Under the pieces are notes generated by a model. It made no database searches. It saw nothing but the letters and a program-made list of their open reading frames with translations, and was not told where the DNA came from. From contig JBIKNF010000019.1 of the NCBI GenBank assembly GCA_044358835.1, forward strand, positions 1-28,562: a stretch of DNA of 28,562 nt, read 5' to 3'. Shown here one piece after another: positions 1 through 6,939 of the stretch; within the stretch, counting starts at the first letter, position 1; each line of letters starts with the position of its first letter. Origin of the DNA: JAJTHC01 sp044358835 (GTDB lineage: Bacteria; Cyanobacteriota; Vampirovibrionia; Vampirovibrionales; JAJTHC01). The position numbers and the translations under genes were made by a program.

Positions 1-1
1 C

Positions 2-85
2 ACGGCCGTAAAGACTGCAGGCAGCGACAATACTCGGGCGGTGACGCCCCGGAAAGATAGCCCTTCGCCTAACCTTCTTTTATAG
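2..85 (+). CDS. Possible 3' end of an upstream gene (partial)
   Basis: Frame 2 is open from the window edge to a TAG at 83-85, giving 27 residues that end SPSPNLLL. A terminator-like hairpin starts three bases later, which is what one expects at the end of a plus-strand gene. The piece is too short to assign a family, and the minus strand is also open here. The hairpin is the main reason to believe the call. Confidence 0.3.
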   Translation, partial: TAVKTAGSDNTRAVTPRKDSPSPNLLL

Positions 86-87
86 AC

Positions 88-130
88 AAAGCCCCCCCCG
101 ATGCCGCAGTGCCTCGGGGGGCTTTTCGTT
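88..130 (+). terminator. Rho-independent terminator
   Basis: The arm AAAGCCCCCCCCGA (88-102) pairs with TCGGGGGGCTTT, leaving two extra C residues bulged, around a loop of about 10 bases, followed by TTTTCGTT. It sits directly behind the TAG at 83-85. The A-run on the left would also let it work on the minus strand. Confidence 0.6.
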
Positions 131-170
131 GGGGGGGGATCACGCTTATTTTATAGCAGGAGAATAATGC

Positions 171-205
171 ATCTCCCCCCAGTGCTGTGTGCATCGGGGG
201 GAGAT
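171..205 (-). terminator. Perfect 10-bp hairpin behind the pilin gene
   Basis: ATCTCCCCCC (171-180) pairs perfectly with GGGGGGAGAT (196-205) around a 15-base loop. It lies 25 bases beyond the pilin stop codon on the minus strand, so a terminator or 3'-end stabilising role is likely. There is no clear U-run after it, so it is not a textbook intrinsic terminator. Confidence 0.4.
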
Positions 206-230
206 ATAGGCTACTAAAGGTCTCACAATT

Positions 231-677
231 TTAATCGGTTTCGACATCCGTAATCACTGCCGTAATCATACCATTGCTCATGGTGTAAACCGCCTTACGG
301 TTTGAAATACCGGCATTAACGCCTCCTTCACATGTGAAGGTTTGAGTAGTAGAAACGGCCGCACCGCACATCTCCAGACCATTCTTGTTGTAAAGCAAGG
401 GAACAGTTTTACCTAGAGCCGTATTGGTTGGTGTTAAATCTGTGGTGTCCTCAACCACGAAATCACTAAATTTGGTGGGGCGCTTACCTTGAGACACCAA
501 GTACTGGGCCGCCCCTGAGTTCAACTTTTGAAGATAATCTTGCAAGACGGCTTCTTCGGCATTGCCTGTTAAATCCATCATTTGAGTCACTGCAACGGCG
601 GACATAATACCGATAATCGCAATAATAATGCCCAATTCAATTAAGGTAAAAGCACTTTGTTTGGCTTTAATCAACAT
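231..677 (-). CDS. Type IV pilin-like / pseudopilin protein
   Basis: The 148-residue product starts MLIKAKQSAFTLIELG, a class III (prepilin) signal: a short basic leader, then the cleavage site before FTLIEL with Glu at mature position 5, then a hydrophobic helix (IIIAIIGIMSAVAV). Residue -1 is Ala instead of the usual Gly. The rest is a small globular domain with two Cys (MCGAAV and FTCEGG) that could form a pilin-type disulphide. I chose the ATG at 677 because GGAG lies 11 bases upstream. An in-frame GTG at 710 would add 11 residues but has no ribosome site and would spoil the leader. No other pil or gsp gene is nearby, so it cannot be placed as major pilin, minor pilin or type II secretion pseudopilin. 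Confidence 0.85.
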   Translation of the reverse strand: MLIKAKQSAFTLIELGIIIAIIGIMSAVAVTQMMDLTGNAEEAVLQDYLQKLNSGAAQYLVSQGKRPTKFSDFVVEDTTDLTPTNTALGKTVPLLYNKNGLEMCGAAVSTTQTFTCEGGVNAGISNRKAVYTMSNGMITAVITDVETD

Positions 678-840
678 AGGTGTATATTCTCCACAATTTT
701 GACACTTCACTAGACGAGTCGCAATAAAAAATTGCTTGGTAGGCGTATCGACTTCTTGACCGCATTTCTTTAGTCATCGTTACATAAATTTATTTTAAAT
801 AATAATCTTCATTAAAATAGTCACTTTCTTAAAAAGTCCG

Positions 841-3800
841 TTATTTAATGGAGTGGGGTGTTGAAATACGAGGGGGCGTTTCTAAACGATACGTCCACTG
901 ATTAAAATCATGTTCGCCATTGATCCATTGAGGAAGCTCAAAATCTTTGGGATTGTCTAGCTTTCCATGAACACGCACATAAAACATGTTGGTGTCTTGG
1001 CTATAAAAACCAAATGCGGGAATATAGCCAAGCACGGGTATAAAATCAATGAAGCCATAATCCTTATTGGGCAAGCGACCAATAACAGGCATGTAACGCA
1101 AGACTTTTTTTAGGTTAAATTGAAGCGGATTCATGGATTTGGTATTACTGGCAATATCTGCACGAATCATCATATTACTTTGCTGGCTTAATAGATTCAT
1201 ACTACCTTTCACATTGAGGTTCATTCTTTTGCCAAAGGTGTGCAAGCTATTGGTCAGGAATAAGCCATCTACAATATGAAAGTAGGTCTTGTAGGTTTCT
1301 GAAATTTCGGGGCTGTTCTTGTCTACTCGTTTTAAAAAGCTTCCTAAATCGGAAAGATCTAGATTGAGGAGTCCCCCTCTGACAATAGACACCTTGGACA
1401 AGATATTCCCCACCGTTACGAGTTCAGGCATACGCCCTTCGCTGATTTCTACATAGGCTTTACCGCTGGCGTTTCGTAAAAAATCATCGTTCGTACTGCC
1501 TGAAGTCCCCAGTTCAAACCCGCCATTGAGTTTACCAATAACGAGTTGTTGTACGCCTGTTAAACCATAAAACACGGGGTTGGCTGGTACGTTCTTGGCT
1601 TGAAGCTTTAGAGTGACGGCATTATTATTGAAGGGATCCATCGTTAAGGCCATCAGCAGATCGCCATCAACGATTTTAAAGCGAGTATCTTCCAATTGTA
1701 CCAAGCCGTTTTGATAGACGTTAATAAGACCCTGCCCTTGTTCTACCGCGATGTTTTGAAAGACGCCCATATCCCATGTTAATAAAGAGTTCCTTAATTC
1801 AAAGGGGTAGGTCATTCGGTGCTGCGGAATCCAGTGAGAGACAGGGGCTTCACTATTTTTAAAGGGGTCTGACCAAAAGGCCACTTGTTTAATTAGAGTT
1901 TTGGTGAGATCCTCAAAATCCCAGTAGGTTGAATGCATGTGACTTTCTTTAAACTGAAAGGGAAGAGGCTGAGGCAAATCCATTTGAGCCTGCCAACTGA
2001 GATGTGAGCCTTGCGTGGTTTCAAAGTTTTCAATATGAACACGGGTTTCGTTTTCTGCCAAGTGAACTGAAGCATCGAAATTTTTGACATCCAACAAGGG
2101 GCTAATTAGGTTGGTGAAAGCGATATTTCCATGGGGGGAACCATTGGCTTTCGTCCAAGCCACATCACAATCAAGGGTACCTTGACTATAAGGATGTTGC
2201 TGGTTATACACCACGTTTTTTATTTGAAGGGGGGTAGGCGTCCAAATGCGTGCTGTGGAAGAAAATAAATGGGTCAATGCATTAGGGGAATCAAGGGAAG
2301 CGCGAATGAAGATGGGTTCCTGTAAACCGAGCGGATACACTTGCCCGTCGGTTAATTCCCAATCGCCTTGTTTCATTTCCAGTAAGAAGTGGCTTTTCAT
2401 TAAGGGGGCAGGCAACCCCTTAAACGAAACTTCAGTGCTGTTTTGAGATATTTTTTCGGTCGATTCAATGGGTTCAACATCTAGCTGAAGGCGGACGACT
2501 CCTTCACTATTAGGGTGGGTCAAGTTCCATTTAGGCAACTGTAATTGAGCATCCACCGTGGCATGGGTATTGAGGTTATAACGGGTCATTTGTTTGTTTT
2601 GGCTTTTGGCCATCAGCTGATTGAGTTCTCGGGGGTGAAGATTGAGTATGAAGCGTCCGTTCATGGAAGCCCCTTGAGGGGTAGCAGTCATGGCGAGTTC
2701 GGAAGCATCCCAAGGGCTTAGGCCATAATACCCTTTTAAACCTTCTTTACTTAGGGTGACTTGGTTATTTTCGCCGTATTCAAAGACGCCTGACACTTGA
2801 GAGAAAGGGGAAGGTGCCATACTGGGGAAAAATCCACCCGCTTGTTCCAATTTCACTTTCGCGTGAGGCTTATTGTTGTCCACTAAAACATCCACATTAA
2901 TGTTGCCTGTAGGATTCACCCGTTCAGGAAGTTTAATGTTTAATCCTTGCCACCACTTTTTCCACAATAGCGTTTTTTCTTTTTTAAGAAACGAGTAAGG
3001 CCTTTCAGAACGGTCTTCTTCTTCAATCGAAGCCAAGGCATCCGCTAAATCCACGGTATTCAAATGGGCTTCAAAATGCGAGGCGTTTCCTTTCGCAATG
3101 CCCTGATTCCCTTCCCCTTCAAGGGTCAACAGTAAAGGTCCCCATTCTAATGGGCTGGATTGCAATTGCCATTCTAAGCCCATGGCACGCATATTTATTT
3201 TTTTTGTTTTAAGCAGTTGAGAATGCGTTTTATAGCGTAAAGTTAAGTCTTCCAAGGTGGCATTGCCTAATAAGGCTTGGGTCTTGAAGTTTTCAAGTAA
3301 ACTCGTTCCCTTTAAATCCCAATGAATGTTCCCTTGTAAGAGGCTTAAATCCTCGAATTTAAGCACACTTCGATCCAAAGCCTTAGGCAAGTTTAGATCT
3401 CCCATGCTTTGCCAGTCGCATTGGCGTTGGCAGTCGGCTGAAGCGTTGATTTGGCCCACCTCTTTCACGCGAAGCAAGGCTTTTTGCAGGTTTAGACGCT
3501 TTAAAGCCGATTGTTGCACTTCAAGATTGAGAGAAGACACTCCAATCGTGTCTTGCGGTGAAACAGAACTAAAGGCTTGTTGGGGTAACCCAGTCCCTAG
3601 GGCATTGGCCCACGCCATTAAACTCGTCAGGGGTTGAGTGGGCATGTGTAGTTGCACGGATTGTTGTTGCTTGGGAATATGGATGAGGTAGGCCCCTTGA
3701 ATGGGGGTTGATTGTGCGACTTGAATTTGAGCCAGCTGTTTTTTAACAGGGTTACCCACACGTAAGACTTGGTCTTGGGGACTATTTTCTAAAGAAACGG

Positions 3801-5619
3801 GAGTATTTAGACGTAAGGGCAAGGCCTTGCCTAGGCGTGGATGCGGGAAGAGGGCTTCTACTTGGGTATGAAGAGACAGCGTTTTTTTGCCTGTGTCTTG
3901 CGTGTAAACGGGATGCTGAGTCCCCCCCTGCCAAGCCGAAGCGCTTAACAAGCCCAAATACGGTTCAGGGATCAAATGTGGGTTTTGCCTTAAAAACGCC
4001 GACAAATGTTCCGCCGTTAAAAGAGGGGAATCTGCGGCAATGGTGAGGGTTTTATTTTTTAAGTGAAAAACACCTTGGGCCTTTAAAAGCACGGGTTTTG
4101 CTTTTGGATTAACGGCCAAGCGTGTCGAAGCTTCTGGCACTTGGATCGTTTGCGGGGTGAGCATGCTTTTAAGGGTGAACTGAGTTACGTGCGTATTTTT
4201 AGGGAAGGCCACATTACCCATTTGAATCGGCTTAAGGAAGCGGACATCCAAAGGAACAGCGGTATTGAGCGTCATAAAAGACGCTTGAGCATTGGCACCT
4301 TGGCCCTTTAGCGTTAAGTCACCTTGTAGATGCCCCTTTTCCCACGCATACCCCAACTGGCTCAAAAGACTATTTAAACCTGTTTTCCCGGCTTGAGCAT
4401 ACACATTGAGGCGCCCCTTACCTTGCCAGCCCACCTTCTGCCACGCATTTTTTAGTGGGGTGGAAGCTTGCCATTGGGGACTAAGCATTCCCTTAAAGGC
4501 AAAATCTCCTTGGGGGTGTTGAATCTGCAGGCTTGTGACTTCTAAACTCATCCCGCTTTGCTTGGGGGATGTCTGGGGCCACTGGCCTATTAGAACCGCT
4601 TTCATTTGCGGTTCCTTTAGAAAAGAGGCCTTGAGTCGAAGAGCCGTTTCATTAAAAATGGGCTTTCCATGCCAAGCCAGTTCCAGTTGCGGACGTCCAT
4701 TCGCGAAGGTTTGGGATGCTTGTTCCTGCAAAGTCCCTAGCTCAAATGGGTGATGTTCGCCTAAGCTTAAACGCCCTTCGAACTGTCCTTCTTCATGAAA
4801 GGCGTGCCATAAAGATTTTAGGTTTGGATTGGTAGCCCCTGCTTTAAACGCCTTTATAAAGGGGATTAAGGAAGCCTTAAACGTCATACTTAACGATGCC
4901 ATGGGCCTTTTGTCTAAGGATTCATATAAGCGTAAATCCCCCACGTTGAGGCGCAATTCTTTTGGGGTTCTGTGCCAATGCACCGCCGTATTGTTCAGAA
5001 TCAAGTCGTAACTCATGGGCCTAAGGGAAGGGATGCCAGTTATGTTTGAAGCCTTTACCTGAAGTTTCCCCAAGTGAACATGAATATATTCACTAAATGC
5101 AGAGGGGGGCTTTTGAGGATCTGGCGTAAAGCTTTTGAGCATTTGACTAAAGGCATCTAACCCTGCTTTACCTTGAAAATGTAGCGTGCTTTGCGGAAGT
5201 TGTAGAGTCCCTATTAAAGCGGTGTTTCCTCCAAAAGGAAGTCGCCATAGGTGTAAAGGCACACTGATTTCTTTTAGACTTGCCTCCCATCGTTTAGCGG
5301 GATGGGCTTGCTTTAAACGTAGTTCAGGCGAAGTCACCACAAGGGTTCCCCAGGGCAACAGTGAAACTCTGAGATGTTCCAGATCAAGGGTGGAACCATG
5401 TTTTTGCTGTAAAAGGGGATTCACCAGATTTAAAAGGGCGGGGGCAGGGTTCCAAAAAATAAAACCCACATTCACGATTCCTACCAAACCCAACCAGAAC
5501 ACCAATCCCCATAACACCCCACGAGGCACATGCAACAGCCGTGAAAAATAAAACCAAGCGCGTGCTTGAGCCAAAGGTGGTGCTTTAGAATCTTTAGGCA
5601 TCAGCAAAGGTTCAGTCAT
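841..5619 (-). CDS. AsmA-like giant envelope protein
   Basis: About 1,592 residues: a short cytoplasmic N-terminus, one membrane anchor at roughly residues 33-57 (GVLWGLVFWLGLVGIVNVGF), then a very long periplasmic part rich in amphipathic beta-strands. The C-terminal region (about 1390-1560) has the AsmA/YhdP-like pattern of a conserved block around GKAYVEISEGRMPELVTVGN followed by strands and IPVLGYIPAFG. Such proteins (AsmA, TamB, YhdP, YdbH families) are thought to form hydrophobic grooves that bridge the periplasm and carry lipids to the outer membrane. This role is inferred from family resemblance. The start is uncertain: ATG at 5619 is preferred, an in-frame GTG at 5628 adds three residues, and neither has a clear Shine-Dalgarno sequence. 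It lies 38 bases behind tatA, so the two are probably cotranscribed and coupled. Confidence 0.75.
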   Translation of the reverse strand: MTEPLLMPKDSKAPPLAQARAWFYFSRLLHVPRGVLWGLVFWLGLVGIVNVGFIFWNPAPALLNLVNPLLQQKHGSTLDLEHLRVSLLPWGTLVVTSPELRLKQAHPAKRWEASLKEISVPLHLWRLPFGGNTALIGTLQLPQSTLHFQGKAGLDAFSQMLKSFTPDPQKPPSAFSEYIHVHLGKLQVKASNITGIPSLRPMSYDLILNNTAVHWHRTPKELRLNVGDLRLYESLDKRPMASLSMTFKASLIPFIKAFKAGATNPNLKSLWHAFHEEGQFEGRLSLGEHHPFELGTLQEQASQTFANGRPQLELAWHGKPIFNETALRLKASFLKEPQMKAVLIGQWPQTSPKQSGMSLEVTSLQIQHPQGDFAFKGMLSPQWQASTPLKNAWQKVGWQGKGRLNVYAQAGKTGLNSLLSQLGYAWEKGHLQGDLTLKGQGANAQASFMTLNTAVPLDVRFLKPIQMGNVAFPKNTHVTQFTLKSMLTPQTIQVPEASTRLAVNPKAKPVLLKAQGVFHLKNKTLTIAADSPLLTAEHLSAFLRQNPHLIPEPYLGLLSASAWQGGTQHPVYTQDTGKKTLSLHTQVEALFPHPRLGKALPLRLNTPVSLENSPQDQVLRVGNPVKKQLAQIQVAQSTPIQGAYLIHIPKQQQSVQLHMPTQPLTSLMAWANALGTGLPQQAFSSVSPQDTIGVSSLNLEVQQSALKRLNLQKALLRVKEVGQINASADCQRQCDWQSMGDLNLPKALDRSVLKFEDLSLLQGNIHWDLKGTSLLENFKTQALLGNATLEDLTLRYKTHSQLLKTKKINMRAMGLEWQLQSSPLEWGPLLLTLEGEGNQGIAKGNASHFEAHLNTVDLADALASIEEEDRSERPYSFLKKEKTLLWKKWWQGLNIKLPERVNPTGNINVDVLVDNNKPHAKVKLEQAGGFFPSMAPSPFSQVSGVFEYGENNQVTLSKEGLKGYYGLSPWDASELAMTATPQGASMNGRFILNLHPRELNQLMAKSQNKQMTRYNLNTHATVDAQLQLPKWNLTHPNSEGVVRLQLDVEPIESTEKISQNSTEVSFKGLPAPLMKSHFLLEMKQGDWELTDGQVYPLGLQEPIFIRASLDSPNALTHLFSSTARIWTPTPLQIKNVVYNQQHPYSQGTLDCDVAWTKANGSPHGNIAFTNLISPLLDVKNFDASVHLAENETRVHIENFETTQGSHLSWQAQMDLPQPLPFQFKESHMHSTYWDFEDLTKTLIKQVAFWSDPFKNSEAPVSHWIPQHRMTYPFELRNSLLTWDMGVFQNIAVEQGQGLINVYQNGLVQLEDTRFKIVDGDLLMALTMDPFNNNAVTLKLQAKNVPANPVFYGLTGVQQLVIGKLNGGFELGTSGSTNDDFLRNASGKAYVEISEGRMPELVTVGNILSKVSIVRGGLLNLDLSDLGSFLKRVDKNSPEISETYKTYFHIVDGLFLTNSLHTFGKRMNLNVKGSMNLLSQQSNMMIRADIASNTKSMNPLQFNLKKVLRYMPVIGRLPNKDYGFIDFIPVLGYIPAFGFYSQDTNMFYVRVHGKLDNPKDFELPQWINGEHDFNQWTYRLETPPRISTPHSIK

Positions 5620-5657
5620 GAAGTTCACAAAGGGTTTTAAGGAGGGGCATTTGAAGC

Positions 5658-5873
5658 TTAGACCGTTGGGGGCTTATTCTCTTCTTCAAGGTGGGCAGCC
5701 CCTTCTTTAGGTAAGGCTTCCGTAGGCAAATCTATTTTTTTTGTGCCATGACGAAAGCGGTTGACGGCTTCACCTAAAGATTGAGCCACTTGAGGTAACT
5801 TGCCTGGCCCAAACAACAGTAAGACCAAAGCCAAAACCAATAATAATTCACCCATGCCTAATGTTGGAAACAT
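5658..5873 (-). CDS. tatA: Twin-arginine translocase subunit TatA
   Basis: 71 residues with the classic TatA/E layout: a short periplasmic N-terminus, one hydrophobic helix (MGELLLVLALVLLLFG), the invariant hinge FGPGKLP, an amphipathic helix (QVAQSLGEAVNRFRHG) and an acidic, disordered tail (LEEENKPP). TatA oligomers form the size-adjustable pore that lets folded proteins with RR signal peptides cross the inner membrane, working with TatC. The start at 5873 is supported by a TAAGG just upstream and by family length. No tatC is present in the window. It is the first gene of a likely two-gene unit with the AsmA-like protein and is divergent from the fur-family gene. TatA, TatE and TatB cannot be fully separated by eye, but the short length favours TatA. 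Confidence 0.88.
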   Translation of the reverse strand: MFPTLGMGELLLVLALVLLLFGPGKLPQVAQSLGEAVNRFRHGTKKIDLPTEALPKEGAAHLEEENKPPTV

Positions 5874-5908
5874 GACCTTAACCCTTTTTACTTATTTTTG
5901 CATAGTTG

Positions 5909-5938
5909 TATTATAATATAGAAAGATGATTCAGTCAC
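5909..5938. promoter_or_regulatory. Divergent promoter region with symmetric -10
   Basis: TATTATAATA (5909-5918) is a perfect palindrome, so TATAAT reads on both strands (5912-5917 plus, 5910-5915 minus). For the minus strand (tatA) a GTGACT box at 5933-5938 sits 17 bp away, a good -35 match. The plus-strand (fur) -35 is poor. The palindrome only half-matches a PerR/Fur-type box, so autoregulation is possible but unproven. Confidence 0.4.
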
Positions 5939-5975
5939 TAATCCCTTTTTAAAGAGTTATGAGACCTCCCCAACG

Positions 5976-6413
5976 ATGACCTTAAAAACCCAAACAAAAT
6001 CTGAACTTATTAGTGAACTTAAAGCCAAAGGCCTACGGCTTACCCCTCAGCGGGAACGCGTGTTGGATATTTTTTATGAATTGCCCAATGGCGAACACAT
6101 TAGTGCAGAACATGTGTATACCACCTTAAAACAAGAAAAAGTGGATATTTCTCTAGCCACGTCCTACCGCACCCTAAAATTATTGGCCAGCCATGGCGTA
6201 TTAAGAGAAGTGGATTTTGGGGAAGATACCAAGCAGTATGAACTCATTCGTGATGAAGAAGAACCGCATCACCACTTAATTTGTGTGGATTGCCACCAAA
6301 CCAAAGAGTTTGAAAGCAGTGTCATTTACGCAGAAGCTCAACGCCTTTGTGAAGCGATGGGTGCCGAATTGGTGGATGTTCAAGTAAAGCTTTACGCACG
6401 TTGCAAAAAATAA
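5976..6413 (+). CDS. Fur-family metalloregulator
   Basis: 145 residues. The N-terminal winged helix covers about residues 15-90 (LRLTPQRERVLDIF; ATSYRTLKLLASHGVLREV). The dimerisation and metal domain follows, with HHHLICVDC at residues 98-106 providing the His cluster and the first CxxC pair (Cys103, Cys106). The family includes Fur, Zur and PerR, which are DNA-binding repressors that respond to iron, zinc or peroxide. Which of these it is cannot be decided from sequence alone. The C-terminus ends YARCKK, so only Cys143 of the usual second CxxC is present and the protein stops exactly where the next Cys would be. No strong Shine-Dalgarno precedes the ATG. The gene is divergent from tatA and monocistronic as far as can be seen. 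Confidence 0.88.
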   Translation: MTLKTQTKSELISELKAKGLRLTPQRERVLDIFYELPNGEHISAEHVYTTLKQEKVDISLATSYRTLKLLASHGVLREVDFGEDTKQYELIRDEEEPHHHLICVDCHQTKEFESSVIYAEAQRLCEAMGAELVDVQVKLYARCKK

Positions 6414-6451
6414 GTTTCTTCATCGAACACTATAAAAACGTGCTAACTCTT

Positions 6452-6670
6452 TCATGCCTTACCAAGTCGTTGTAAAAAGGACGGTTGGGTTGTAAGGGTA
6501 TTCTTATGCTTCTTGCTCAGTTCGAAGGTATCCGTTGCCAAGGGCTGAAGCCTTGAATCAGGCTTTAGGTGCTTTTTTGAAAGATCCCCCCCACTAGAAA
6601 CGACAACAGTCGGGGCAATTTGCATAGAATGGGGCGGGTTCGTTCCATAACGAACAATAGGGATAGACAT
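6452..6670 (-). CDS. Small hypothetical protein (72 aa)
   Basis: I do not recognise a family. The product is 72 residues, begins MSIPIVRYGTNPPHSMQIAP and ends in a basic stretch (KKHKNTLTTQ...LQRLGKA). There is no membrane segment and no signal peptide. Support for it being real: GAGG lies four bases before the ATG, a TACAAT -10-like box lies about 50 bp upstream, and no larger gene overlaps it. The RYGTNPP phrase loosely recalls the YGVTPP repeats of the chimeric lysozyme at 12.7 kb, which may be coincidence. It is convergent with the fur-family gene. Confidence 0.5.
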   Translation of the reverse strand: MSIPIVRYGTNPPHSMQIAPTVVVSSGGDLSKKHLKPDSRLQPLATDTFELSKKHKNTLTTQPSFLQRLGKA

Positions 6671-6721
6671 AAAACCTCATAAACTCTAATTGAATCGGCA
6701 ATGTAGAGTTCAAATTGGACT

Positions 6722-6749
6722 ATTGTAATCAGCACACAATGTGTTTAAA
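6722..6749 (-). promoter_or_regulatory. Possible promoter of the 72-aa gene, with palindrome
   Basis: On the minus strand TACAAT (6727-6722) is a good -10. TTTAAA (6749-6744) 16 bp upstream is a weak -35. The spacer contains the palindrome ACACAATGTGT (6734-6744), a possible operator. The rest of 6671-6924 shows nothing else convincing. It must also contain the malic enzyme promoter, which I could not pinpoint. Confidence 0.3.
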
Positions 6750-6939
6750 CGATATTAGTCTGTATAAATACAAACATTAAGATTCTATTAAAACATAGTT
6801 ATTTGTTTTTGGCAAATGGGGTGTCATAAAATCCATTTCAAATAGATGAAGCTTAAACGCATGACGTGCCACAACGAACAATTTGGGCTAAAATAAAAGT
6901 AGTTCCATCTTTATATTAGTTTTATTGAGGATTCTTTCC

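Noticed and set aside
5186..5551. 121-codon plus-strand frame inside the AsmA-like gene
   Set aside because: It is antisense to a gene with a clear domain structure, with basic, low-complexity content and no start signal.
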